DNA of 64,000 nt from Flavobacterium panacagri (GCF_030378165.1 NZ_CP119766.1:4526001-4590000); one strand, 5' to 3'; positions 34,134 through 42,447 are shown, numbered from the stretch's first letter. The notes: a model not told the origin generated them from the letters alone. Translations and numbers: made by a program.

Positions 34134-34586
34134 TTAAGAAATCTCTATCATCCTTGGAGACTTTTGTCTGGCCTGTTCCAGTTTTGGAATAGACAGCAGT
34201 AAAATTCCATTTTCGTATCGGGCACGAATTCTATCTTCGTCCACTACATTTTTGGGAAGCACAAAACTTCTCTGGAAAGATTGGTAGCTGAACTCTCTGC
34301 GGGTGTAATTTTCTTGCTCTTTATTAACGTGTTCCTGCTTAAAGGAAGAAATAAGCAGCTGTCCATTATCAAGGGTAACCTTAAAGTCATCCCTGCTCAT
34401 GCCGGGAGCTGCAACCTCTACTTCATAATTCTCGTCAGTTTCCTTAATATTCACTGATGGCAGTGTGGTGCTTGTGGTTGAAAAATTGTTGTTTTCCCAA
34501 TTGAAAAGATCGCGGCCAAAAACATCATCAAAAAACAAGCGTTGGAAAGCCGGCACATGGCTTCCGTTTCTTTTAATAAGATTCAT
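34134..34586 (-). CDS. Hsp20 / alpha-crystallin small heat-shock protein
   Basis: I place the start at 34586 (150 aa, MNLIKRNGSHVPAFQRLFFDDVFGRDLFNW), a usual N-terminus for flavobacterial Hsp20. The longer frame adds a Cys-rich non-homologous leader. The alpha-crystallin domain covers about 40-140 (VNIKETDENYEVEVAAPGMSRDDFKVTLDNGQLLI; the GILLLSIPK motif near the end). It is an ATP-independent holdase chaperone. A perfect 13-bp inverted repeat lies about 100 bp upstream. Confidence 0.94.
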   Translation of the reverse strand: MNLIKRNGSHVPAFQRLFFDDVFGRDLFNWENNNFSTTSTTLPSVNIKETDENYEVEVAAPGMSRDDFKVTLDNGQLLISSFKQEHVNKEQENYTRREFSYQSFQRSFVLPKNVVDEDRIRARYENGILLLSIPKLEQARQKSPRMIEIS

Positions 34587-34683
34587 AACAGTAATTTTTA
34601 AAATTGTTATACAATAAATTTTTGAACTTGCACAAAGGTGTGCACAAGGAAAAAAAACAAAAAATATGCCAGGGATTAATTCT

Positions 34684-34718
34684 GACATTTTTTCATAGTA
34701 GAAAAATGAAAAAATGTC
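34684..34718. promoter_or_regulatory. 13-bp inverted repeat upstream of hsp20
   Basis: GACATTTTTTCAT (34684-34696) and ATGAAAAAATGTC (34706-34718) are perfect complements. It could be an operator for hsp20 or a hairpin ending transcripts from the right. It is not a CIRCE element. Confidence 0.45.
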
Positions 34719-34792
34719 ATTTTAATCTACGATGAAGACCTTTTTTCGCACTGCTTATTTTCAGTATTGAGAGAATCTGCCGTCCTTACTTT

Positions 34793-34987
34793 TTACGATC
34801 CAAATTTAGAAGTTTCAGGAAAAAATGTCACTTCACCTGTAGAAATGTCGTGTGATCCTCCAACAATTCCAATTTCTCCATTTTCAATCATTTCTTTCAA
34901 TATCGGACTGCGCTGCATTATCGATGAAACGGTACGCTTAACAATCTCTTCAAATCTACTCGTGGTTTCTAATTCAATAAAGAGGTT
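34793..34987 (-). pseudogene. Carbonic anhydrase, 3' remnant
   Basis: Read on the minus strand, 64 codons give a C-terminus unmistakably like beta-type carbonic anhydrase: IMQRSPILKEMIENGEIGIV, then GGSHDISTGEVTFFPE, with a TAA stop at 34793-34795. Upstream an in-frame TAG occurs at 34988-34990 and the rest of the gene, including the zinc ligands, is missing. A Flavo-1-like repeat begins 16 bp beyond the break. It is a deletion remnant, not functional. Confidence 0.85.
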
Positions 34988-35005
34988 CTAATACGCAGCT
35001 TTCCT

Positions 35006-35110
35006 TAGCCCCGATAAAAGTGAAATCCTTTGCGGCGGAACTTGACGCAAAGATTGCTTCGACAGTTCGCTTGCGCTCGGGTGGAACGTATAGCGCGGAA
35101 AAGCTCCTAA
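35006..35110 (+). ncRNA. Flavo-1-like structured element, copy 3
   Basis: TAGCCCCGATAAAAGTG at the start and GTATAGCGCGGAAAAGCTCC near the end, with an extra ~28-bp arm (TCGACAGTTCGCTTGCG) absent from copies 1 and 2. It lies between the carbonic anhydrase remnant and the response-regulator gene. Confidence 0.55.
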
Positions 35111-35178
35111 AAAGACAATTAAATAGAATAAAGGGCATAATTGTAGAAAAAAAGCCAACTTCGGGTATAAATTCCTTA

Positions 35179-35682
35179 TTAGTCCCGCTGCGATATATTC
35201 TTTTCAGAAACAAAAAATAAACTTATAACGGGTCTCAATAAAGCTTTGGCCCAGTGCAGAAGAAAGACTTTCTTTAGCAGCAGCACAAAGCCGGCAAAAG
35301 AATTTGGCTTCTGGACATAAAGGTCCGCCCCCTTTTCAAAGGTATCTTCAATATCCGAAGGATGGTTCCAGGTGGAGAGCATGACCGCAGGAATGTCGCG
35401 AAGCTCTTTATCGCCCTTTATTTCTTTCAGCGCCTGTTTGCCCCCTTTAACAGGCATATTGACATCTATAAAAATAATATCGGGATCGGGCTGGGATTTA
35501 TCCCTGAGTGTATTCACGAGCTGCTGCCCGTTTTCAACCGCAGTTACCTCAGAGGGAATATCAGCTTCATCAAGGGCATCAATGAATAATTCCTGATCGT
35601 CCTTATCATCCTCGGCCAGTATAATTTTTACCGGCTCCTTTTCATTTAAGTTTTCACCAGAGGGGGTTTCAGAGCTTGTCAT
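35179..35682 (-). CDS. Stand-alone response regulator with hydrophobic tail
   Basis: 167 aa receiver. Acidic pocket ILAEDDKDD, phospho-acceptor Asp73 in IIFIDVNMPVKGG, Thr104 in MLSTWNHPSD and Lys125 in YVQKPNSF. A basic/hydrophobic extension (LLLKKVFLLHWAKALLRPVISLFFV) follows the last receiver helix, which might contact membrane or simply be a degraded end: the reading runs into sequence next to the repeat-rich spacer. No partner kinase is adjacent, so it is an orphan regulator acting through protein contact. Confidence 0.88.
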   Translation of the reverse strand: MTSSETPSGENLNEKEPVKIILAEDDKDDQELFIDALDEADIPSEVTAVENGQQLVNTLRDKSQPDPDIIFIDVNMPVKGGKQALKEIKGDKELRDIPAVMLSTWNHPSDIEDTFEKGADLYVQKPNSFAGFVLLLKKVFLLHWAKALLRPVISLFFVSEKNISQRD

Positions 35683-36192
35683 CTTTAGGCAGTTTTACAA
35701 TTCTCAAAAGTACGGAAAATACATAAATGAAATGATAACCTGCAAAATTTAAAACATCGAGTTTAAGGGATTCTGTCTGAAATGATCTTTGGTCATCTAT
35801 AGATGCTGGCAGTTTTTACTACTGATATTGAAACTGAAAATGACAGGCAGGCAAAAAATACTAGATACGTTAATATATTTGGATGATAAGGAATATATTT
35901 TTTAAACTCATTACTCATTACTGACAGAAGTTACATTACTATAAAAAAGGGCCTTATTAAATTACAGAATAAAGTTCTTTTGCAATTAACTGAATTAGCA
36001 TTTAACCGTTTTTTAGCGCCCTAGTTAATCACTGAATTACGTTTAAGGAACAAAGGATTATACCAAATTCCGGGCAGTTAAGAATAAATCCATATCATTG
36101 GTTCAAATCGTACCAATAATTATAGGTAGTGTTAAATACTAAAGACAAATAGTGAAACCTCCTTTAAAAATGGTTTACTATATCATCATCTC
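35683..36192. other. Spacer, no gene seen
   Basis: AT-rich with broken frames on both strands. I find no repeat copy, hairpin or promoter I would defend in this half-kilobase. Confidence 0.6.
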
Positions 36193-36270
36193 TTGAATTT
36201 TCATCTCTTATAACTTGATTACTAGTTGTTGCTCGACTGAGGCAAAATATGGTTGGTTCCTCCAGCACTT
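36193..36270 (+). repeat. Short repeat family S, copy 3
   Basis: TGAATTTTCATCTCTT, then TTGTTGCTCGACTGAGGC and AAAATATGGTTGGTTCCTCC. Same block order as copies at 11907 and 13842. Confidence 0.55.
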
Positions 36271-36454
36271 GTATATTGGGTTGATTTTGCTTTTCTCATT
36301 GTCTGTAAACATCATTAAACTGATATAGCATCAGCTTGAATAGTAATGCTATAAATGTAGTACTATTAAAAACATTACTGGAAATAAACCCCTGGTTTGA
36401 TTGGCTTTAGAATTATTATTTTAAGTTTAATATGACTCGCCGATTTTTAATTCG

Positions 36455-36520
36455 GACGTTTAAACAATGTATATTGAGACGTTTAAACAAAGTCATGTGT
36501 TCGTGTATCCTCTAATTTTG
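36455..36520 (+). promoter_or_regulatory. Direct-repeat operator and promoter of SDR-araC unit
   Basis: GACGTTTAAACAA occurs at 36455-36467 and 36478-36490 (23-bp period). TAATTTTG (36513-36520) fits the Bacteroidota -7 box, and the second repeat covers its -33 region. This is the layout expected for an AraC-type activator. Confidence 0.65.
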
Positions 36521-36547
36521 TCCTGTTAAATAACTTAAATTAAAAAA

Positions 36548-37543
36548 ATGGAACAGAATAATTATCAGGGAAAATTGCAGAAAGCTACAGGTTCCGGATT
36601 TGATGCCAAATCCACCTCAAACAAGGTTATAAAAGGAATTGATCTTAAGGGAAAAATTGCCATTGTTACGGGCGGAAATACAGGTATTGGTCTGGAAACG
36701 GTGAAAACACTTGCCAGAGCCGGCGCAACAGTGATCGTACCTGCCAGAGATGTCGAAAAAGCCAAAAGAAATCTGGAAGGAATTGCAAATGTGCAAATAG
36801 AAAAAATGGATTTAATGAATCCCGATTCTATAGATGCTTTTGCTGAAAAGTTTTTGCTTTCAGGACAACCGCTTCATCTGCTCATTAACAATGCAGGAAT
36901 TATGTGGGTGCCGCTCCGCAGGGATAAGCGAGGATATGAATCGCAGCTGGCAACCAATTATCTGGCGCTGTTTCAGATCACAGCAAGATTATGGCCTGCA
37001 TTAAAAAAAGCAGATGGCGCAAGGGTGGTTAATGTTTCTTCAGGAGGACACCAATTTTCAGATTTTGATTTTGAAGATCCTAATTTTCTAAATCGGGAGT
37101 ATGAAACTTTACAGGGATATGGACAGTCAAAAACAGCAGTTAATCTTTTTTCGGTTGAATTAGATACACTTGCAAAAGCCTATAATGTGCGCAGTTATTC
37201 TTTATGTCCGGGCGCTGTTGGAGAAACAGAATTAGCAAGGGAAGCACCAGTTGATTTGTTTCAAAAACTGGGTTACAGTGATGCTGAAGGAAATATACTG
37301 CCGGAAGTTGCAGCGTCATTAAAAACAATTCCGCAAGGTGCATCTACAACCCTTTGGGCAGCCACGAGCAAATTGCTGAATGATATTGGCGGGGTTTATT
37401 GTGAAAATACAGATATAGCAGCATTGAGTTCAAATGATGCAATTATTGGCGGTATTAAATCGTATTCATTAGATCAAAAAAATGCAAAACGTTTGTGGAA
37501 ATTAAGCGAGGAGATGACTGGAATAAAATTCGATCTTCATTAA
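36548..37543 (+). CDS. SDR oxidoreductase
   Basis: 331 aa. It has a ~30-residue leader (QGKLQKATGSGFDAKSTSNKV), then the Rossmann core GGNTGIGLETVKTLARAGA, NNAGIMWVP, Ser in NVSSGGHQF and active-site YGQSK. Its length and the leader suit the extended SDRs annotated as oxidoreductases near AraC regulators. The substrate is unknown. The araC gene begins 30 bp after its stop and probably forms one autoregulated unit with it. Confidence 0.92.
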   Translation: MEQNNYQGKLQKATGSGFDAKSTSNKVIKGIDLKGKIAIVTGGNTGIGLETVKTLARAGATVIVPARDVEKAKRNLEGIANVQIEKMDLMNPDSIDAFAEKFLLSGQPLHLLINNAGIMWVPLRRDKRGYESQLATNYLALFQITARLWPALKKADGARVVNVSSGGHQFSDFDFEDPNFLNREYETLQGYGQSKTAVNLFSVELDTLAKAYNVRSYSLCPGAVGETELAREAPVDLFQKLGYSDAEGNILPEVAASLKTIPQGASTTLWAATSKLLNDIGGVYCENTDIAALSSNDAIIGGIKSYSLDQKNAKRLWKLSEEMTGIKFDLH

Positions 37544-37573
37544 TATTTGTATCTTTATACCACACAAGCAATT

Positions 37574-38395
37574 ATGGATTATCAGGTAAATTACATAAAC
37601 CCAGAGATTAAACTTTCTAGTTATACCGGCAAGCTGTTTAAAACGGAAGCCGCGTTTAATGATCATTTGCTTGTGTGGTTAATTTCGGGGGAAACGAAAA
37701 TTATTCAGGCAGATGAAACTTTTGTATTTGGTGCTGGAAATACTTTTTTAATTCCCCGAAATCAATTGGCTGCCATCATTAATATTCCAAAAGATGGTTT
37801 GCCGCACAAAGCAGTTGCCATGCATTTATCGGCAAAAAGACTTCGGGAATTTTATGATCACGAAAATGCAAAGCTAAAAAAAACGGCGACACCAAAAATT
37901 TTCAGTTTCCATAAACATCCTTTATTGGAAAGCTGCTTGGCTTCGCTGATTCCTTATTTTGAAATGCAGGAAAATTTTCCCGAAAATATCGCTTCCTTAA
38001 AAATTACTGAGGCAATTTCGATACTTAGAACTATTGACCCGCATATAGATGCTGTACTGGCAAACTTTGATGAACCTTACAAGATTGATTTAATTGCTTT
38101 TATGGAGAAGAACTTTATGTTTAATATGCCATTGGAAAAGTTTGGCTATTTAACAGGCCGGAGTCTGACCACTTTTAAGCGTGATTTTCATAAGGCTTTC
38201 AACATTACACCGCAACGCTGGCTAACCAAAAAAAGATTAGAACTAGCCCATTATCAGCTTAGTGAAAAAAACAAAAAACCTGTTGACATTTATTATGAAA
38301 CAGGTTTTGAAAATTTATCGCATTTTTCATTTGCATTCAAAAAACAGTTTGGTTATTCGCCAACTGAATTGCAAAGAATGAATAAAAATTTTTAA
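37574..38395 (+). CDS. AraC-family regulator
   Basis: Start at ATG 37574 (273 aa, MDYQVNYINPEIKLSSYTG); the frame upstream is short and poorly conserved. The N-terminal cupin-type sensor (HLLVWLISGETKIIQADETF) is followed by two C-terminal helix-turn-helices (MPLEKFGYLTGRSLTTFKRDFHKAFNITPQRW; KPVDIYYETGFENLSHFSFAFKKQFGYSPTEL). It probably activates the preceding SDR gene through the GACGTTTAAACAA direct repeats. Confidence 0.9.
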   Translation: MDYQVNYINPEIKLSSYTGKLFKTEAAFNDHLLVWLISGETKIIQADETFVFGAGNTFLIPRNQLAAIINIPKDGLPHKAVAMHLSAKRLREFYDHENAKLKKTATPKIFSFHKHPLLESCLASLIPYFEMQENFPENIASLKITEAISILRTIDPHIDAVLANFDEPYKIDLIAFMEKNFMFNMPLEKFGYLTGRSLTTFKRDFHKAFNITPQRWLTKKRLELAHYQLSEKNKKPVDIYYETGFENLSHFSFAFKKQFGYSPTELQRMNKNF

Positions 38396-38504
38396 AGGAT
38401 TGTTTGGTTAATGGCCTCTCTAAAAACGAGTGCTGTTTCTTTCAAATTTGCTGTAATAAGCTATGCAAGTTTATCTACTTTAAATAAATTATTACGTAAT
38501 TCAT

Positions 38505-38673
38505 CAATCCCCACCGGGTCATCCAAATCAAATTCATAAATCCAATGAAATACAGATAATTACATATTAATAAGCCATTTTCTTCAAATCATCCAAAAAC
38601 AATGTTGAAATTTGTCCATTCGAGGTCATAAAAGCCGAATGGCACCAATTGTCTTCAAATGGTGCCATTTTTG
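38505..38673 (+). repeat. Dispersed element R, full copy 3
   Basis: CAATCCCCACCGGGTCATCC start. Hairpin AATGGCACCAATT (38638-38650) / AAATGGTGCCATT (38657-38669), loop GTCTTC, T-run. Stem core GGCACC/GGTGCC is another compensated variant. Between convergent araC and SnoaL-like genes. Confidence 0.85.
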
Positions 38674-38714
38674 TTTTACAACTGATAAGGTTTTTTACTC
38701 AAAGTATCTTCTAA

Positions 38715-39155
38715 TTAAGGCTTTTTTTCGATGACAAATGCTTTGAGCTCTGCTATCTTCCCATATTCGAACCGCCAGATATCACAATAATCAAAATGTT
38801 CATATTTTCCGGCCTTATTTTTTAATCGGATTTCCCCCGTCACCATAACAAAATTGTCTTCTTCGATTGCCTTTTCCACACTGAACACCGGTGGCTCCAA
38901 GTAGAATTCTTTCATATAAGCACGCACTTCTTCTTTTCCATTAAGAATACGCTCACCAATGAAAACCCATTTGGTATTTGCGGTACAGTAAGCTAAAAAA
39001 CTTTCGTAATCGCCATTTTTCACAAATTCATTGGCTTTGTGTAAGATTGTTGTATTTGTCATTTTTGTCTGTTTTTTTAAATGATTATTTTTTGTTTGGG
39101 CACTAACATTGGATTTGACAATAAATAGTGTGATAATGATTAATGATTTTTTCAT
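38715..39155 (-). CDS. Secreted SnoaL/NTF2-like protein
   Basis: Start at 39155 (146 aa, MKKSLIIITLFIVKSNVSAQ signal peptide). An internal ATG after the signal (MTNTTILHKANEFVKNGDYESFLAYC) would give a cytosolic form. The NTF2-like cone fold pattern is clear: VKNGDYESFLAYCTANTKWVFIG, KEEVRAYMKEFYLEP, YEHFDYCDIWRFEYGKIAELKAFV. Ligand or reaction unknown. It starts 29 bp after the end of the NAD-dependent oxidoreductase gene, so they are probably coexpressed. Confidence 0.82.
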   Translation of the reverse strand: MKKSLIIITLFIVKSNVSAQTKNNHLKKQTKMTNTTILHKANEFVKNGDYESFLAYCTANTKWVFIGERILNGKEEVRAYMKEFYLEPPVFSVEKAIEEDNFVMVTGEIRLKNKAGKYEHFDYCDIWRFEYGKIAELKAFVIEKKP

Positions 39156-39184
39156 TTTAAATTGTAGTAAAACGTTAAGGAACA

Positions 39185-40189
39185 TTAGATATTCTCTTCA
39201 ATAGTTTGAATTCCAAATTCTGCCAGACGTCTTATAATATTATCCGATGAAACTATGGTTTCAGGAAGGTATAGACCTCCTGTTTTATGCGCAGTCTGTC
39301 CATTCAGGCCAAGAACCCTCTCTGCGATCATATAGACGCCTACCGCAGTTAGATGAGAATTCCCTTTAGGACCGGAAACAATGGTTCTGATTTTCTTCGG
39401 TTCTCCGGATGATGAGATCCCTTCTATCTCAATATACAAATCGTGTGATGCTGTCAAACCATTACTGCTGCCTATTGATTCCCCAATAATGAAATCAAAC
39501 CGAATATTGCGGGCACTCGTAAAAGCTGCGATACTCGGAACGTCAAGGGTACTCATTGGATGTCCAATAGCCGATGATCCACCATACAGGTTAATCGGTC
39601 TTGCATTATTTTTTGAATCCACATACTGCCAATTTCCATCCTGACGGATCAGTGCCTTACCTACAAAACCACTAACTTCTTCTGCAACCAATGGTCCTAC
39701 CGGATCTTTTTCATCGTATAGTCCGGCAGTTGTGATATGCGAGATGCTGCTGAACCCAGAAGCCATCTGCTTTACAACTAATGTCAAGAGTCCGGCCTGC
39801 CAATGCCCCGCGAAAACTATAGGAGCAGAAATTGTTTTATGAAGGCTGAGAAATGCTGTAGTAGAAATCTGATCAGCCAATTCGCTTACCGTAATACAGG
39901 CAATACCATTTAAAATAGCCGTTTCCCTTAAAATATTGCTATGGTCATCCAAAGCTGATATTATAAGGTCAGTTTCTCGAAATTGAGCTAAATTGAAACC
40001 TTCTTCCAAATCGATATAGGCTGTTTCAGCATGGGTTAATTCTTTAGCCAGCAGTTCTCCTTTTTGGGGATTTCTCCCTGCAAGAATAAGTTCGATAGCA
40101 CTGTCTGATTTTCTTATTAAATGTGCTATGTTGCTCCCTACCTGCCCGTAACCTCCAACAATCAGAATTCTTTTTTCGTGTAATCTCAT
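39185..40189 (-). CDS. Saccharopine-dehydrogenase-like NAD(P) oxidoreductase
   Basis: 334 aa. N-terminal Rossmann motif RILIVGGYGQVGSNIAHLIR, then DLIISALDDHSNILRETAI and a catalytic-type region HWQAGLLTLVVKQMASG. This pattern matches saccharopine dehydrogenase-like or trans-acting enoyl-reductase-like proteins of uncertain substrate. The promoter region shared with the divergent tetR holds two TAGGTCA palindromes, so expression is probably derepressed by the TetR ligand. Confidence 0.82.
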   Translation of the reverse strand: MRLHEKRILIVGGYGQVGSNIAHLIRKSDSAIELILAGRNPQKGELLAKELTHAETAYIDLEEGFNLAQFRETDLIISALDDHSNILRETAILNGIACITVSELADQISTTAFLSLHKTISAPIVFAGHWQAGLLTLVVKQMASGFSSISHITTAGLYDEKDPVGPLVAEEVSGFVGKALIRQDGNWQYVDSKNNARPINLYGGSSAIGHPMSTLDVPSIAAFTSARNIRFDFIIGESIGSSNGLTASHDLYIEIEGISSSGEPKKIRTIVSGPKGNSHLTAVGVYMIAERVLGLNGQTAHKTGGLYLPETIVSSDNIIRRLAEFGIQTIEENI

Positions 40190-40214
40190 ATTATAATATT
40201 TTACAAGTTAAATA

Positions 40215-40255
40215 TAGGTCACTTGACCTACTACAAATATAGGTCAAGCGACCTA
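40215..40255. promoter_or_regulatory. Double TetR operator
   Basis: TAGGTCACTTGACCTA (40215-40230) and TAGGTCAAGCGACCTA (40240-40255), centres 25 bp apart, between divergent genes at 40189 and 40298. Confidence 0.8.
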
Positions 40256-40297
40256 GGTAAAAAAATGTTTTTAATATTTTTTATTTAATTTTACAGA

Positions 40298-40864
40298 ATG
40301 GACAAAAAAGAAGAGCGATTAAATCAGATCTTATCGACAACAATAGAGGTGCTAATAAAGGAAGGTGCAGAAAATCTCTCTATGAGAAAAGTAGCAAAAA
40401 ATGCGAATTTGTCTTTAAGTAATCTGCAATACTATTATAAAGATAAAAATCTTCTCTTGATTGCCACAGTGGAGTTTTACTTTGAAAGCTGCAAGAAAGA
40501 GCTGACTCAGGCTATCAAACTTTTGGCAGCTGACAGCACACCTGATAAAAATGTTTTTCTGGAAAAGGTTTTGAGTATGTTATTAATTGATGGAAGATCC
40601 AGTCATCAAACCTTAATGTTTCAGGAAATATGGACTTTAGCATCAAGGAACAAGGAATTACAAAACGCTGTGGAAACCTACTATAAAACCTATTGCTTAT
40701 GGATGATCGATTTGGTCTCTGCATTTTGCAGTAAGCCTGAGGAAATAGTAAGTTTTCTTATTCCTTTTGTAGAAGGATACACCATTGTTAATAATGTCAT
40801 TCCTCTGACTAAGGAAAAAGTAATCGAGATGATGGTAAAACTGATCACAATTTTGGAAAAGTAA
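40298..40864 (+). CDS. TetR-family regulator
   Basis: 188 aa. Helix-turn-helix ENLSMRKVAKNANLSLSNLQYYYKDKNLLL near residues 25-55. The C-terminal ligand domain includes a TetR_C_6-like helix (TLMFQEIWTLASRNKELQNAVETYY). It is divergent from an NAD-dependent oxidoreductase gene, with two near-perfect TAGGTCA palindromes between. It most likely represses both directions. The ligand is unknown. Confidence 0.92.
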   Translation: MDKKEERLNQILSTTIEVLIKEGAENLSMRKVAKNANLSLSNLQYYYKDKNLLLIATVEFYFESCKKELTQAIKLLAADSTPDKNVFLEKVLSMLLIDGRSSHQTLMFQEIWTLASRNKELQNAVETYYKTYCLWMIDLVSAFCSKPEEIVSFLIPFVEGYTIVNNVIPLTKEKVIEMMVKLITILEK

Positions 40865-41003
40865 ATTGTAAAGATTATTTATAATTCTATTATCAATTAT
40901 AGAGAATTTTTTAATAGACATTGCTTTTTATTTCGGTTCGTATTATTTTTTTACACGAAATTTAATAAACTGCCTCCTTTACACTTTGGTCTATCAATGA
41001 ATT

Positions 41004-41183
41004 ACTTTGCTTATCGAAGAAGTGAAAGCATTATTTGATTTGGTGATTGATAAATCTTACCATATCCCTGAGCAGGAAGTCCGATTATGGCACATCGCTA
41101 AAACTTTGACAGATACCATTGCCGATTAGGGACTTCTACATCGTAAAAGAATTTTAGAAGACTTTAAAATAAATCGTTTCTAG
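41004..41183 (+). pseudogene. Possible decayed gene fragment
   Basis: The frame reads TLLIEEVKALFDLVIDKSYH, then IPEQEVRLWHIAKTLTDTIA, is broken by one TAG (41127-41129), and continues GLLHRKRILEDFKINRF. Charged, helical and codon-like, unlike the surrounding AT-rich spacer. I cannot name the family. It lies just before the truncated R element copy 4. Confidence 0.3.
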
Positions 41184-41246
41184 TTTATTGGATGGCTATC
41201 AAAGTTTTTGCTAGTTGCGCTAATAAGCTTTCTCTCATTCAACGTT

Positions 41247-41305
41247 CCCGCTTGGGTCACAAAAGCCAAATGGCGCCAATTAAAGACAATTGGCGCCATT
41301 TTTTA
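41247..41305 (+). repeat. Dispersed element R, copy 4 (right end only)
   Basis: Hairpin AAATGGCGCCAATT (41268-41281) / AATTGGCGCCATTT (41288-41301), loop AAAGAC, T-run. Only the last ~60 bp are present. Between convergent tetR and araC genes. The rest of this 570-bp gap shows no gene. Confidence 0.8.
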
Positions 41306-41438
41306 TTTAGACCTATTAACAAGGTAATTTTGAATCATTTTTTCTTTTATTTTGTTTTTTATTTTCCGATTCTTCAAGACTGCTTTGTTTTTTTTCAATT
41401 TAAATAAAGAATTTTAAAAACACTTAAAAATAAAAGGA

Positions 41439-42350
41439 TTAATTAAACTTAGTTCTGAACTTTAAAGGTGTTTCATTTGTTTTGTTTTTGAACAATTTAC
41501 TAAAGCTCTGAAGGTGTTCGAATCCCAGCTCATACGCAATTTCACTAATTGATAAACTGGTAGTAGAAAGTTTTTCTTTCGCTTTTTCTATGAGTTTATT
41601 GTGAATATGCTGCTGTGTATTCTGACCAGTATGAAGCTTCAGTAAATTGCTTAAATAGTCTGAAGAAACATTCATATTATCAGCAACGGTCTGGACAGAA
41701 AGAAGACTTCTTTCGTCACGGTTTTTATCATCAAAATAATTATTCAAAAATTCTTCAACTTTTGATAGTATTTGATGACTGCTGATTTTTCTTGTAAGAA
41801 ATTGACGATTGTAATATCTGTCGCAATATTTGAGCAATAATTCTATCTGCGCAATTATTAAATCCTGCGTAAATCTATCAATGTTGATGTGGTATTCTTC
41901 TCTTATATTTTCAAAAATATTTACAATGATATTTTCCTCTTTTTCAGAAAGAAATAGTGCTTCATTAATTGAATAATCAAAAAACGTGTAGCTCTTAACA
42001 TTTTTTGCTAATGGTGAATTCCATAAAAAGTCTGGGTGAATTTGCAATAAATAGCCCGTGCCTTTATGTAATGAATCAGGATCCTGCTCGAGTCGCAAAA
42101 CCTGCCCCGGTGCTATAAATGACATTATACCTTCGTCAAAATCGTAAACCTGCTGGCCATAATAGAGTTTGGCTCCAATATCACGTTTTAAAGCAATAGA
42201 ATAAAAATCCATCACAATTTTTGTCGTTTTTTCATCACTAGGGAATTTTACCTGTGCATAATCGACCAGACTTATTAAAGGATGTTCCGGCTTAGGAAGC
42301 CCTCTAAAGCGATGATACTCTGTGATGCTTTTTATTCTAATTACTTCCAT
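41439..42350 (-). CDS. AraC-family regulator of SDR module 1
   Basis: Start at 42350 (303 aa, MEVIRIKSITEYHRFRGLPKPEHPLISLVD); the longer frame adds an unconserved leader. The N-terminal sensing half has AraC_binding-like strands (AKLYYGQQVYDFDEGIMSFIAPGQVLRL). The C-terminal HTH pair reads VQTVADNMNVSSDYLSNLLKLHTGQ and LSISEIAYELGFEHLQSFSKLFKNKTNETPLKF. It resembles the AraC protein at 61978-62874 in layout and motifs. It probably controls the adjacent SnoaL-like and SDR genes, which are transcribed in the same direction upstream of it. Confidence 0.9.
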   Translation of the reverse strand: MEVIRIKSITEYHRFRGLPKPEHPLISLVDYAQVKFPSDEKTTKIVMDFYSIALKRDIGAKLYYGQQVYDFDEGIMSFIAPGQVLRLEQDPDSLHKGTGYLLQIHPDFLWNSPLAKNVKSYTFFDYSINEALFLSEKEENIIVNIFENIREEYHINIDRFTQDLIIAQIELLLKYCDRYYNRQFLTRKISSHQILSKVEEFLNNYFDDKNRDERSLLSVQTVADNMNVSSDYLSNLLKLHTGQNTQQHIHNKLIEKAKEKLSTTSLSISEIAYELGFEHLQSFSKLFKNKTNETPLKFRTKFN

Positions 42351-42447
42351 AGATACAAATTTACAGTTTTTTGACACTCTCAATTCTCATGAATTTCTTT
42401 TAAAAGTATATTTAATAAATTATTGTACAAATATGCTATTCGATTTT

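Noticed and set aside
34767..34991. 74-codon plus-strand frame
   Set aside because: It is the antisense of the carbonic anhydrase remnant, which explains the coding-like composition.
41192..41407. 71-codon plus-strand frame across R element copy 4
   Set aside because: The frame runs through the terminator hairpin and a T-rich spacer; this is not protein-like.
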